Positions 1 to 9,041 of a DNA stretch of 64,000 nt are shown here, piece by piece. Numbering within the stretch: position 1 is the stretch's first letter; every line of letters begins with the position of its first letter. The position numbers and the translations under genes are program-made. Origin of the DNA: an uncultured Clostridia bacterium. GTDB taxonomy: Bacteria; Bacillota; Clostridia; Christensenellales; Borkfalkiaceae. Below the pieces are notes generated by a model that had not been told where the DNA came from, did not search any database, and was given only the letters and a program-made list of their open reading frames with translations. The stretch lies in assembly GCA_944376455.1 (NCBI GenBank), contig CALWCO010000001.1, positions 1 through 64,000 on the forward strand, in the 5' to 3' direction.

Positions 1-323
1 CAATGGAAAGGGGGAGAAATACTTGAGGGAGAAATGGCAATAGACCATGTACATCTGTTGGTAATGATACCGCCGAAGATGAGCGTGTCGGGATTCATGG
101 GAGATTTGAAAGGTAAGAGTAGCCTGATAATATATCAGAAATTCGGGACAGCAAAATTTCAGTACAGGTGCAGGGAGTTTTGGTGTCGTGGCTACTATGT
201 AGACACGACAGGCAAAAATACTCAGGTGATAAAGGAATACATAGCAAATCAGCTAAAAAAGATAAAGAGAACATGCAGTTAAGTATAGACTACCCTGAGG
301 ACCCGTTTACGGGTAGCAAGTAA
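1..323 (+). pseudogene. tnpA: IS200/IS605-family transposase TnpA, 5' cut by window, frameshifted
   Basis: This is the C-terminal part of a Y1 (HUH) single-strand transposase, which cuts and joins IS ends through a tyrosine. The frame is open from base 1, so the N-terminus lies outside the window. HVH of the HUH motif is read near base 46, followed by the family's IPPKMSVSGFMG and FWCRGYYVDT segments. In the starting frame the protein stops at 282 after a non-homologous tail. Shifting by -1 in an A6 tract at 255-260 restores a family-like end (QLSIDYPEDPFTG) that stops at 321-323. The shift site reads A AAA AAG in phase, a classical slippery heptamer. It is either a one-base indel that breaks the gene or recoding. 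It is clearly divergent from the second copy at 32601. Confidence 0.85.
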
Positions 324-404
324 AAAGCGCAGCGACTGGCAGGTCGTCCCATGAGTGCTTTGCACTCGGTCTAGTAAACTAGGGCTATGCCCGAAAATGA
401 AGAA

Positions 405-423
405 CCTCCCGCTTGGCGGGAGG
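405..423 (+). repeat. Right-end hairpin of the first IS200-type element
   Basis: An 8-bp perfect stem (CCTCCCGC / GCGGGAGG) with loop TTG lies about 80 bases after the transposase gene. IS200/IS605 elements carry imperfect subterminal hairpins instead of terminal inverted repeats, so this is the probable right end. It is followed by a T-rich stretch and could also end transcription before rarA. The bases between 324 and 404 show another small palindrome (CTAGTAAACTAG, 371-382) and no gene. Confidence 0.55.
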
Positions 424-469
424 GTTACTTTTATCGGCTTTTTCGTCGGGGAATATTTTCCGCAAGGCA

Positions 470-499
470 TTGACAGGGCAAGAAAAAATGTGCTACACT
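470..499 (+). promoter_or_regulatory. Promoter of rarA
   Basis: TTGACA at 470-475 and TACACT at 494-499 are separated by 18 bases, and TGC directly precedes the -10 box (extended -10). Transcription would start near 506, giving a leader of about 63 bases. Confidence 0.7.
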
Positions 500-568
500 G
501 AAACGGAAGAAAAGACCGCCTTACCCTTACGCGACGAAAAAAATACGGCGGAAAAGAGGAAAACTGTT

Positions 569-1894
569 ATGATCGAACAGAGAACGCTGTTTGAACGGGA
601 GGACGCCCTGCCCTTGGCGGCGCGCCTGCGGCCGCGGACGTTGGAGGAATATTGCGGGCAGAAACACCTTTTGGGCGAAGGGAAGGTCCTGCGCCGACTG
701 ATCGAGAACGACAACATCGGTTCGATGATCTTCTGGGGGCCGCCGGGCGTGGGGAAAACCACGCTTGCACGCATCATCGCAAACCGCACCAAAGCCAATT
801 TCATCGATTTTTCCGCCGTCACCAGCGGCATCAAAGAGATCAAACAAGTGATGGAACAAGCGGAAAAAAACAGGCTTTTCGGCGGAAAAACCATCCTTTT
901 CGTGGACGAAATCCATCGGTTCAACAAGGCGCAACAGGACGCCTTTCTGCCCTTTGTGGAGAAAGGCAGCATCATTCTCATCGGCGCAACGACGGAAAAC
1001 CCTTCCTTTGAAATCAACGGCGCTCTTCTCTCGCGCTGTAAAGTGTTTGTCCTGCAAGCGTTGAGCGAGGACGACCTGTGCGAGCTTCTTCGCCGCGCCC
1101 TGCGCGACGAGCGCGGGTTCGGAAAACAGTACGTAGAAATTTCGGACGACCTGCTGCGCGCCATTGCCGTCTTTTCCGGCGGAGACGCGCGCGTCGCCCT
1201 TTCCACCTTGGAAATGGCCGTGCTGAATGCAAAAATAACGGGAGAAAAGACAATTGTTTCCGCCGAAGATATCGAACAATGCACTTCCCGCAAGTCTCTG
1301 CTCTATGACAAGAAGGGAGAAGAACACTATAACATCATCTCGGCACTGCACAAATCCATGCGCAATTCCGACCCCGACGCCGCCGTATACTGGTTGGCAA
1401 GAATGCTGGAAGCGGGCGAAGATCCCTTATACATCGCCCGAAGGGTGACGCGGTTTGCCGCCGAAGACGTGGGGCTTGCCGATCCGCGCGCGCTGGAAAT
1501 CGCCGTCGCGGCCTATCAGGCCTGCAACTTCATCGGTATGCCCGAATGTACGGTACACCTGACGGAAGCTGTCGTCTATCTCTCCCTCGCGCCAAAGTCC
1601 AATGCCGTCGACATCGCCTATATGCGCGCGAGAAAGGACGCGCTGACGACCGTCGCCGAGCCCGTTCCCCTCGCCATACGCAACGCGCCTACCCGCCTGA
1701 TGAAAGAACTCGGCTACGGCAAGGACTATCAGTTCGCGCACGATACGGAAGAAAAGCTCACGAATATGCAGTGCCTGCCCGACAATCTCGTCGGTCGGGA
1801 GTATTACACACCCGGAGAAGAGGGCGTGGAAGGCAGGTTCAAAAAGAGACTGGAAGAAATCAAAGCCTGGAAAAAAGATAACGCCGAAAAATAA
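569..1894 (+). CDS. rarA: Replication-associated recombination protein A (AAA+ ATPase)
   Basis: RarA/MgsA is a cytosolic AAA+ ATPase related to clamp loaders that acts at stalled replication forks. The protein has 441 residues, normal for the family. Walker A GPPGVGKT is at about 57-64 and Walker B FVDEIHR at about 111-117. A sensor segment ([11 protein letters not shown]) and the C-terminal tetramerisation domain follow. The start at 569 is chosen because GAGGA lies 8-14 bases upstream and the protein then begins at the conserved N-terminus; the frame stays open further upstream without support. It is transcribed alone from the promoter at 470 and ends at a strong hairpin shared with the convergent galK. 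Confidence 0.95.
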   Translation: MIEQRTLFEREDALPLAARLRPRTLEEYCGQKHLLGEGKVLRRLIENDNIGSMIFWGPPGVGKTTLARIIANRTKANFIDFSAVTSGIKEIKQVMEQAEKNRLFGGKTILFVDEIHRFNKAQQDAFLPFVEKGSIILIGATTENPSFEINGALLSRCKVFVLQALSEDDLCELLRRALRDERGFGKQYVEISDDLLRAIAVFSGGDARVALSTLEMAVLNAKITGEKTIVSAEDIEQCTSRKSLLYDKKGEEHYNIISALHKSMRNSDPDAAVYWLARMLEAGEDPLYIARRVTRFAAEDVGLADPRALEIAVAAYQACNFIGMPECTVHLTEAVVYLSLAPKSNAVDIAYMRARKDALTTVAEPVPLAIRNAPTRLMKELGYGKDYQFAHDTEEKLTNMQCLPDNLVGREYYTPGEEGVEGRFKKRLEEIKAWKKDNAEK

Positions 1895-1905
1895 CCGAAA
1901 GAAAT

Positions 1906-1936
1906 CTCCCGCCCCGCGCGATGCGCGGGGCGGGAG
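1906..1936. terminator. Bidirectional terminator between rarA and galK
   Basis: A 14-bp perfect GC-rich stem (1906-1919 with 1923-1936) has a 3-base loop and is followed by a T-rich stretch on the plus side. It sits between two convergent genes, so it probably serves both. Confidence 0.85.
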
Positions 1937-1992
1937 GTTTCTTGTCCTTATATTCCATTTATTGTGCCGCCCATGTCCGAAAGAAATCCGTT

Positions 1993-3114
1993 TTACAAAC
2001 GGGTAACAGCAATCCCGTCGGCAATGTCCGCGGCATGACAGACGGCTTTCAATCCCGTCTCTTTTTCATAACGGCGGCAAACGTATTCTTCAAAATCTTC
2101 CACGCCGTCCGAACGCACCAGGGAAACGGTGCATCCCCCGAATCCGCCGCCTGTCAGACGGGAACCGACGCAAGCGGGATGCTCGCGCGCAACCGCCGTA
2201 AGGATGTCCGCCTCCCGTCCCGTGGTCTCATAGAGATCGCGCAGGGAGGCATGCGAGCGATTGAGCAGGTCTCCCAGCGTCGGCATATCCCCCGCACGCA
2301 TGGCGTCGCAGACAAGGCGCACTCTTTCGCATTCCTCTACCACATGCCGCACCCGCCGAAAGAGCAGGGGCGGCAATAGTTTTTCCGCGCGGGGCAAATC
2401 GGCGGGCGGCAGGTCGGCAAGACAATCTATGCCCGTTGCGGGGCGCAGGCGTTCAAGTGCGGCCTCCGTCTCGGCGCGGCGTTCGTTGTACTTGCTTGCC
2501 GCAAGGATATGCGGCTTGTTGCAATCGAACAGAATCAAACGGTATTCCCCCGTATTAACGGGAATATACTTGCAGTCCAGGGTTTTACAGTCCAAAAGCA
2601 TGGCTTGTCCCGCCCTGCCGCAAGCGGAGGCATATTGATCCATGACGCCGCAATTGACGCCGGCAAATTCCCTTTCGGCGCGTTGCGCGGTCAATGCGAC
2701 CTCCACGGGGTCGAACGCTTCTCCTGCCGCGACTGCCAGCGCGGCAATGGTAGAAACCTCGATCGCCGCGGAGGAGGACAGTCCGCCGCCGAACGGAACG
2801 GTGCAGTCCTGCAACATATCGCATCCGATGACCTGATGACCCGCGCGTTGCCAAAACAAAGCACTCCCTGCCTGATAGTTGCCGTACCGCAAAGATCTGT
2901 ACTCTTCCAATCGATGCAGATCAAGCGTAACCTCTTCCCGCAAAGTCGTCCAGCGGAGATGGATTTTGTCCGTGCCGTTCGGACGGACGTACACCGTATT
3001 GCAAAGCGAAAGCGCGGCGGGCAGCACCTTACCCCCGCAATAGTCGACGTGTTCGCCGATGATGTTCACCCGTCCCGCCGCCTTTACCTTCCAAGCGAAT
3101 TTTTCTTCCTTCAT
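1993..3114 (-). CDS. galK: Galactokinase
   Basis: Galactokinase phosphorylates galactose at C1, the entry step of the Leloir pathway. The 373-residue protein has all three GHMP-kinase landmarks: the galactokinase signature GRVNIIGEHVDY at 14-25, the ATP-binding PFGGGLSSSAA at 107-117, and TGGGFGGC at about 321-328. The likely catalytic Asp is in GVMDQ (about D159). The start overlaps the stop of the upstream GH2 gene by 4 bases (ATGA), so the two are translationally coupled. No galT or galE is in the window, so the rest of the pathway must be elsewhere. Confidence 0.95.
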   Translation of the reverse strand: MKEEKFAWKVKAAGRVNIIGEHVDYCGGKVLPAALSLCNTVYVRPNGTDKIHLRWTTLREEVTLDLHRLEEYRSLRYGNYQAGSALFWQRAGHQVIGCDMLQDCTVPFGGGLSSSAAIEVSTIAALAVAAGEAFDPVEVALTAQRAEREFAGVNCGVMDQYASACGRAGQAMLLDCKTLDCKYIPVNTGEYRLILFDCNKPHILAASKYNERRAETEAALERLRPATGIDCLADLPPADLPRAEKLLPPLLFRRVRHVVEECERVRLVCDAMRAGDMPTLGDLLNRSHASLRDLYETTGREADILTAVAREHPACVGSRLTGGGFGGCTVSLVRSDGVEDFEEYVCRRYEKETGLKAVCHAADIADGIAVTRL

Positions 3115-5468
3115 CTCTCTTCTACCGTGATTGCCGCGGTTCCCTCCCGCGTTCCGTCCGAAGCGCGAACGAGGACTTTTCCCGCGCCGTCGGCGCGCAA
3201 AACGGCGAGTGCTTCGCCGTAATAGGTATCCGTATGCCCCGCATTGTACCCGACGGGGTTATACGGGCAGGCACAGCCGAGCGCAAGCAGTTCCCCGTTC
3301 TCCACTTCAACCGATACCATGCCCCGTTCCAACGGCTTTAAGGCACTGTTCCGATCGGTATATCTCAGCCGCACGAAACACACCTCGGACGGGAGAACGA
3401 CGCTCTTTTCGGGCAGGACGGAAAGAACGGTTTCCTCCCCCGCCGTCGTCAGAAAATTGCGGGAAAGTTCCTTCCCCTCTTTGTCGAGCGCGACCGCCGT
3501 CAGCGTTCCGCCGTAATACCTTGTGCGAAAAATAAAACGACTGCTTTTTCCTCTTTTCTTGCGCGCGACCTTCTTTCCGTTGACATAGAGTTTGATCCAA
3601 GGCGCGCGGGAATATACTTCAACAACCGCCTTTTTTCCGTCCAGACCGTTCCACGACCAGGAGGGAAGGGCGTTCGAAAACTTCCACGCGGAGGGAGAGT
3701 GCGCCTCGCCCGTATGAGAGACGGGCACGACGGCGATCTGCGGCGCGTCCGTCAGACCGAACGCCGTTTTGGTATACAGTGCCTCGCCCAAGGGCGTGCC
3801 GATGAGGTCGATTCTGCCGCTACCAGCGGTAATCCAACCCACGCCATGCCCGAAATCGGGCGCATATTCGCGGTACTCCCACGCCCCGACGCCGACTTCG
3901 CCGAGATAGTCCATACCCGCCCAGACGAAATCTCCGATCACGGCGGGATATTTCTGTGCCAAGGCGTAAAAAGCATCGGCGTCCGCACAGAAAGTTTCGC
4001 TGCCCAGAATGACTCTGTCGGGATATTTTTTTACATCCCCCCGATAGCGCAGAATGCCGTAATTGTACCCTGCAACGTCCATGGCGGCAAAGGCGTCCCG
4101 CGTTTTTCTGTCGCAAGCGGACAACGTCGCCATGCGCTTCATGAATCCCCCGCCGAATTTCCCCGCCAGCGCGTTGAAAAATTCGCTGCCCACTTTTTTC
4201 CGGGGTTTCTTTTCGGCCTTTTTATCGCTGTATACGCCAAAGCCGAGAGAATAGAGATAATTGAAGAATATGTTGACGCCCGCCGTCACGGGGCGATCGG
4301 GGTCGAGCTCTTTGCAAACGGCGCGCATCTCGGAAAAGAACCGCACGCCCTTTGCCTCGCTCGTTTCCGCCACCTCGTTGCCCAGCGAATACATCACCAC
4401 GGACGGGTGATTGAAATCCTTGGAAATCATATCGGCGATGTCCGCCGCATAGTTTTCGGGCAATTGCGAGGCATAATCGAAACGGGTCTTATGGATATAC
4501 CACATATCGCAATACTCGTCCATGACCAATATGCCCAGTTTGTCGCAGGCATCGAGCATGGCCTTGGAACAGGGATTGTGCGCACTGCGCACGGCGTTAT
4601 AGCCGTTCTCGAGGAGCAGACGGATTTTTCGCTCTTCCGCTTCGGCATAACAGCGCGCGCCCAAAATGCCGTTGTCGTGATGGATGCAAGCCCCGCGCAG
4701 AATGATTTTCTTCCCGTTGATGCAAAAGCCCTCTTTACTGTCGCAGAAAATCGTGCGGAAACCGATCTTTTCGCTCCGTTCGTCCCCTTCAAAACGAGCC
4801 GTACAGGTATACAGTTTCGGCGTTTCGGGCGACCAGGGCGATACGTCTGCAAGGGTTACGCGCATACGCGCCGTCCCGTCGCTTGCGGTATCCGCCTCAA
4901 AGACAGTCCTTTCTCCGTCGGCTATTTTCAAGTGTACCATGCCCGCATCGGAGGTATGTACGACAATCTCCGCGACGACGGGATCGAGCGAAAGCGTGCG
5001 CACCTTGAGCCCTTCGGGCAGGATGTGTTTTTCTCCGCCCGTCCAGAGCCATACGGGACGATAGATGCCCGCGCCCGAATACCATCGGCTGTTGGGTTGA
5101 TCGGCGTTGCGTGCAATGACAGTGATTTGATTTTCGCCGCCATGGACAAAACCGCGCAAAGGGACATAAAACCCCATATAGCCGTACGCATGTTCCGCCG
5201 CCTTCCTGCCGTTGACGTATACTTCGGCGTTGCGATATATCCCTTCAAATTCAATGAAATATGTCTTATCGGAAACATCATCGGGCAACGTGAAAGACTT
5301 GACGTATTCATAGTCATATCCCTCAAACCAGCCGGTATTCACGCCGCCCGCGCTTTCGGACGTACATTTTTCCAAAATCATGGCGTCGTGCGGCAAGGTA
5401 ACGGGAGAAAACGCTCCGTCGCCCAGATGGCGGAACTGCCAATCCCGATTGAAATCTGTCTTTTGCAT
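3111..5468 (-). CDS. GH2-family glycosidase, probable beta-galactosidase
   Basis: This 785-residue enzyme has the GH2 layout: an N-terminal jelly-roll sugar-binding domain (about 1-140), an Ig-like domain, a TIM barrel from about 245, and C-terminal beta domains. The acid/base is E365 in SLGNEVAE and the nucleophile is E491 in ILGSETF. No signal peptide is seen, so it acts in the cytosol on imported glycosides. Coupling to galK by a 4-base overlap favours beta-galactosidase, but GH2 also includes beta-glucuronidases and others. The start has GAGGGG 6 bases upstream and its own promoter. Confidence 0.85.
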   Translation of the reverse strand: MQKTDFNRDWQFRHLGDGAFSPVTLPHDAMILEKCTSESAGGVNTGWFEGYDYEYVKSFTLPDDVSDKTYFIEFEGIYRNAEVYVNGRKAAEHAYGYMGFYVPLRGFVHGGENQITVIARNADQPNSRWYSGAGIYRPVWLWTGGEKHILPEGLKVRTLSLDPVVAEIVVHTSDAGMVHLKIADGERTVFEADTASDGTARMRVTLADVSPWSPETPKLYTCTARFEGDERSEKIGFRTIFCDSKEGFCINGKKIILRGACIHHDNGILGARCYAEAEERKIRLLLENGYNAVRSAHNPCSKAMLDACDKLGILVMDEYCDMWYIHKTRFDYASQLPENYAADIADMISKDFNHPSVVMYSLGNEVAETSEAKGVRFFSEMRAVCKELDPDRPVTAGVNIFFNYLYSLGFGVYSDKKAEKKPRKKVGSEFFNALAGKFGGGFMKRMATLSACDRKTRDAFAAMDVAGYNYGILRYRGDVKKYPDRVILGSETFCADADAFYALAQKYPAVIGDFVWAGMDYLGEVGVGAWEYREYAPDFGHGVGWITAGSGRIDLIGTPLGEALYTKTAFGLTDAPQIAVVPVSHTGEAHSPSAWKFSNALPSWSWNGLDGKKAVVEVYSRAPWIKLYVNGKKVARKKRGKSSRFIFRTRYYGGTLTAVALDKEGKELSRNFLTTAGEETVLSVLPEKSVVLPSEVCFVRLRYTDRNSALKPLERGMVSVEVENGELLALGCACPYNPVGYNAGHTDTYYGEALAVLRADGAGKVLVRASDGTREGTAAITVEER

Positions 5469-5491
5469 GGAAATCCCCTCTGTTTCTTCCT

Positions 5492-5519
5492 ATTATACCG
5501 ATTTTTCGGCAAAAAGCAA
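5492..5519 (-). promoter_or_regulatory. Promoter of the beta-galactosidase-galK pair
   Basis: Read on the minus strand, TTGCTT (5514-5519) and TATAAT (5492-5497) are 16 bases apart. The Shine-Dalgarno GAGGGG lies at 5475-5480. The two genes therefore form a unit separate from the rhamnose genes. Confidence 0.65.
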
Positions 5520-5521
5520 CG

Positions 5522-5563
5522 AAAACGGGGCGCAATTTTCTTCTTGCGCTCCGCTCCCGTTTT
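5522..5563 (-). terminator. Probable terminator of fucO
   Basis: The arms AAAACGGG (5522-5529) plus GCGCAA (5530-5535) pair with TTGCGC (5544-5549) and CCCGTTTT (5556-5563), with a one-sided 6-base bulge. It lies just after fucO and just before the next promoter. Confidence 0.5.
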
Positions 5564-5585
5564 ATCTATCGGAGGTATTGTATAA

Positions 5586-6731
5586 TTAAAGTAAAGATTT
5601 ATAAAGTGCGACGATATCCTCTTTCGTGGGATCTTTCGGATTCCCGGGACGGCAGGCGTCGTCCATCGCCGACTGCGCGAGAAAGTCGATGTCCTCTTCT
5701 TTTACGATGCCTTTCAGGTCCTGCGGAATGCCGACGTCTTTGGAGAGCTGCGCCACGGCGTCGATTGCCGCTTTGCGGTATTCTTCTTGCGTCATTTCGT
5801 CCACGCCCTTGACGCCCATGGCGCGCGCGATTTCGCGGTATTTTTCGCCCGTTGCGGGTGCGTTATAGACCATAACGGTGGGCAAAATAATTGCATTGGC
5901 GACGCCATGCGGGGTGTCATAGAGCGCGCCCAGAGGGTGCGCCATGGAGTGCACAATGCCCAAGCCGACATTGGAGAAGCCCATGCCCGCGACGTACTGC
6001 CCCAGTGCCATACCCTCTCTGCCTTCGAGCGTGTTGGCGACCGCGCCGCGGAGGGATCTGGAAATAATCTCGATGGCTTTGAGGTGGAACATATCCGAAA
6101 GTTCCCAAGCCCCCTTGGTGATATACCCTTCAATGGCGTGCGTGAGCGCATCCATACCCGTTGCGGCGGTCAGGCCCTTGGGCATGGTGGACATCATTTC
6201 GGGATCGACGACGGCAACGACGGGAATGTCGTGCGGGTCCACACAGACGAATTTGCGGTTCTTTTCGACGTCGGTGATGACATAGTTGATGGTAACTTCC
6301 GCCGCCGTACCCGCCGTGGTGGGAACGGCAATGATGGGAACGGAAGGCTTTTTGGTCTGCACCGCCCCTTCCAGACTGCGCACGTCCTCGTGCTCGGGGT
6401 TGGCGATGATGATGCCGATCGCCTTTGCCGTATCCATGGAAGAGCCGCCGCCGATGGCGATGATGTAATCCGCACCGCTCTTCTTGAACGCCGCAACGCC
6501 CGTCTGCACGTTTTCGATGGTCGGATTGGGTTTTATATCCGAATAGAGTTCATATGCCATACCGTTCTTTTCCAGTACCTGCAATACTTTATCGGTAACA
6601 TGAAACTTGACGAGATCGGGGTCGGAACAGACGAACGCCTTTTTGAAAGCGCGCGCTTTCACCTCGTCTGCGATGGCGTTGATCGCGCCCGCGCCGTGAT
6701 AACTCGTCTCGTTGAGAATGAATCTGTTCAT
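5586..6731 (-). CDS. fucO: Lactaldehyde reductase (1,2-propanediol oxidoreductase)
   Basis: FucO is an iron-dependent alcohol dehydrogenase that reduces L-lactaldehyde to L-1,2-propanediol and regenerates NAD+ during anaerobic growth on rhamnose or fucose. The 381-residue protein is close to E. coli FucO throughout, including TINYVITD and HPLGALYDTPHG. The iron ligands D194, H198, H261 and H275 and the NAD loop GGGS (94-97) are present. The Shine-Dalgarno AAGGAGGA precedes the start. As the last gene of the rhamnose series it handles the lactaldehyde made by RhaD. Confidence 0.95.
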   Translation of the reverse strand: MNRFILNETSYHGAGAINAIADEVKARAFKKAFVCSDPDLVKFHVTDKVLQVLEKNGMAYELYSDIKPNPTIENVQTGVAAFKKSGADYIIAIGGGSSMDTAKAIGIIIANPEHEDVRSLEGAVQTKKPSVPIIAVPTTAGTAAEVTINYVITDVEKNRKFVCVDPHDIPVVAVVDPEMMSTMPKGLTAATGMDALTHAIEGYITKGAWELSDMFHLKAIEIISRSLRGAVANTLEGREGMALGQYVAGMGFSNVGLGIVHSMAHPLGALYDTPHGVANAIILPTVMVYNAPATGEKYREIARAMGVKGVDEMTQEEYRKAAIDAVAQLSKDVGIPQDLKGIVKEEDIDFLAQSAMDDACRPGNPKDPTKEDIVALYKSLL

Positions 6732-6837
6732 AATGATTTCCTCCTTATAACGGCGATTTTTCGCCGTCTATAAAATATTTTTTTAGCCTTTTCGGCCGAC
6801 TGACAATGCTTGAAATTTTCCCCGCCGCGGTTTAGCT

Positions 6838-8877
6838 TTACGGGTCAGCGGGTTCAGCAGGTTTTTCGGCTTCTTCCGCTTCAAGTGCGGAGCGGCCGTA
6901 TTTTTCACGCAACGCGTTAAATTCGGCAAGAGCGCGTGCCTCGCGCGCCGCTTTTTTCTCCGCGGCGCGTTTTTCCTTTTTCGCGAGAGCGGCTTTTTCT
7001 TCTTCGCTCATGGCCGCACGTCTTTCGGCGGCAAGCCGTTCGCGTTCGGCCTTCTTTTCTTCCGCCGCCGCACGTTTTTCTGCTGCAACCGATTCTTTTC
7101 GGGCAAGCGCCGCCAGATATTTCGCCTCTTCTTCCTCAAAGGACAACCCCTTCTTGTCGCAACGGGCTTTCAGTTCGGCTCTGCGCGCCGCTTCCGACGC
7201 CGCTTCCGCCTCCGCTTCTTCACGCTGCATCTTTTCGGCGGGAGAGATATATTCCCTGCCCTCCGCTTCGGCTTCTGCCTTCTGATTGAGCACAATGGCT
7301 CTGTGATCGAGAGAAGAGAATTTTTCCACACCCATAAACAGGAAGATGATAACAATGACGGCATAGCAAATCGTTTCGCCGCCGATGAAGATCCAAGGCA
7401 TTGCCGCGCGGATGGCTTCGGAAGATACCGTCGCGGAAGAATAGCCCACCGCGCTCAGAACGATGTTGAGAATACCCGTCGCAATGCCCGTCATGCCCGC
7501 CATAATGGCGCCGTATACGGTCATGGTGAGCCCGTCCGTGCGGAACCCGTGCAAAGCCTCCTGATGGTCCAGTACGTCGGCGAGCAATGCCAACGAAAGG
7601 TACATGGCAGGGGTCGAACCGAGCGCCTTGATGACGAACGAAACGACCACGAGCGGGAAGTTTTCGGGGTCGATGAACCCGATCGCGCCGCCGACGACGG
7701 CGAGGATCGCGCCGAAAAGAATGGCTTTTCCCTTGCCGATCTTATTGGAGAGCGGCCAGGCGATGAGCATACCGACCGCTGTGGGAATGGCGCCGACGAT
7801 GGACAGCGTGCCCTGATACCCGCCGCCGATGGCGGTGGAATATGCTCCGTTCGCGTCCGAGAACATCGCCGAACAGAAATAGAGCTGTGAGACGTTCTTC
7901 ATCATGCCGCCGAGCTGGTACAGAAAGAAGAAGGCGATCATGATCCACCAGAACATATCCTTGAAACAGGCTTTTGCCTGCAAGGCAAGCGGAACGGATT
8001 TCTTTTCTTCGACAACCTTGCCCGCAAACGATTCCTCCGTTACTCTTTCGCGCGTGAAGAAATATTCCACGAGCGCGCCGACGAACGTGATCACCACGAG
8101 CGCGATGACGAATATTTTCCAGTGTTCATAGGAGGCGATTTCATCGAGAATGGCCGTGCCGGACGCGTCCTTATAATAGATGATCTCGCCCGCCTCGTTG
8201 AAAACCGCCTCAGCGCCTTCGGGAAGCAATGCGGGATCGAGCTGATAGACAAAGAGCAAGCCCAAAAAGAAGGGCAAAATCATGGAGGTCAGCCCCATCG
8301 CCGCCAACGCCGTCGCGTTGGAGATGGTCGCGAGCAAAGATCTGTCCTTGCTGTTACGCGTCGAAAGGTTAACGAGCGCGGCGTGCGGCGTGTAATAGAA
8401 CGGATAGGCAATGGCGAACCACAGGTTATAGCCGACGGCGATCAGTATGAGCGCGGTGAGTTTCGTGCTCTCGTCGCTCGTTTCGTTGGCGAAGGGCGTC
8501 AGCACGAACAGAATCAAGAGCGCGATGACGCTGATCGGCACGGAAAGCAACAAAAGCGGCCGCGCCTTCCCCGCACGGGTGCGGCTGCGATCCATCAGCC
8601 GCCCCACCAAAATGTTGCCCAACACGACGAATATCACCGAAATGACGGGCAACCAGGTGAAAAAAGGTTGCGCCCATTCCGTAATATTCAGTACGTCCGT
8701 CATGTAACGGTTAAAATAGTTAGAAAGAATGGAGTTTGCCAAAAGCGCCAGCGTCGGTCCGACGAGATAGCCGAGCGCGCCCTCGGGAAAGAGCTTTGCG
8801 TTGGCAGAACGAACCTTGCTGGAAAGCAGAGGCGAATCGAAAACCGATTTCTTTTCGGTTTTTTGGGTTGTACTCAT
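6838..8877 (-). CDS. GPH-family sugar:cation symporter with long charged C-terminal tail
   Basis: This is a MelB/XynP-type (GPH, MFS superfamily) transporter with about 12 membrane segments in residues 50-500. Its position between rhaD and fucO suggests uptake of rhamnose or a rhamnoside. The start at 8877 (MSTTQKT) has a GGGAGG site 13 bases upstream; an in-frame ATG at 8943 would add 22 unsupported residues. It has 679 residues, about 200 more than usual for the family. The extra part is a Glu/Lys/Ala/Arg-rich C-terminal tail predicted to be a long charged helix or coiled coil. The substrate is inferred from context only. Confidence 0.85.
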   Translation of the reverse strand: MSTTQKTEKKSVFDSPLLSSKVRSANAKLFPEGALGYLVGPTLALLANSILSNYFNRYMTDVLNITEWAQPFFTWLPVISVIFVVLGNILVGRLMDRSRTRAGKARPLLLLSVPISVIALLILFVLTPFANETSDESTKLTALILIAVGYNLWFAIAYPFYYTPHAALVNLSTRNSKDRSLLATISNATALAAMGLTSMILPFFLGLLFVYQLDPALLPEGAEAVFNEAGEIIYYKDASGTAILDEIASYEHWKIFVIALVVITFVGALVEYFFTRERVTEESFAGKVVEEKKSVPLALQAKACFKDMFWWIMIAFFFLYQLGGMMKNVSQLYFCSAMFSDANGAYSTAIGGGYQGTLSIVGAIPTAVGMLIAWPLSNKIGKGKAILFGAILAVVGGAIGFIDPENFPLVVVSFVIKALGSTPAMYLSLALLADVLDHQEALHGFRTDGLTMTVYGAIMAGMTGIATGILNIVLSAVGYSSATVSSEAIRAAMPWIFIGGETICYAVIVIIFLFMGVEKFSSLDHRAIVLNQKAEAEAEGREYISPAEKMQREEAEAEAASEAARRAELKARCDKKGLSFEEEEAKYLAALARKESVAAEKRAAAEEKKAERERLAAERRAAMSEEEKAALAKKEKRAAEKKAAREARALAEFNALREKYGRSALEAEEAEKPAEPADP

Positions 8878-8986
8878 AGCAATCAGAAATCCTCCCCCGA
8901 TTGGTGTAATTGTTTCCTGTACGGGCCGAATCGACAGGGGCATGCCCTCGTTTATGCCCGAAATGCCTGATCCGCAAATGCGGATA

Positions 8987-9014
8987 TTCCGCGCCGCCCG
9001 CGGGCGGCGCGGAA
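8987..9014. repeat. Perfect 28-base palindrome between rhaD and the transporter
   Basis: Two 14-base arms starting TTCCGCGCCGCCCG form a perfect palindrome with no spacer. A second small stem (TCCGC / GCGGA, 8971-8984) lies beside it. There is no T-run on the minus strand, so it looks more like an intercistronic stabilising or processing hairpin than a terminator. Confidence 0.6.
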
Positions 9015-9041
9015 ATCCTGTTTATTTTCCATTTATCCCGT

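Noticed and set aside
3699..5585. Long plus-strand reading frame opposite the GH2 gene
   Set aside because: It is a shadow of the GH2 gene caused by GC-rich codon use; no domain is recognisable and the minus-strand protein has full GH2 motifs.
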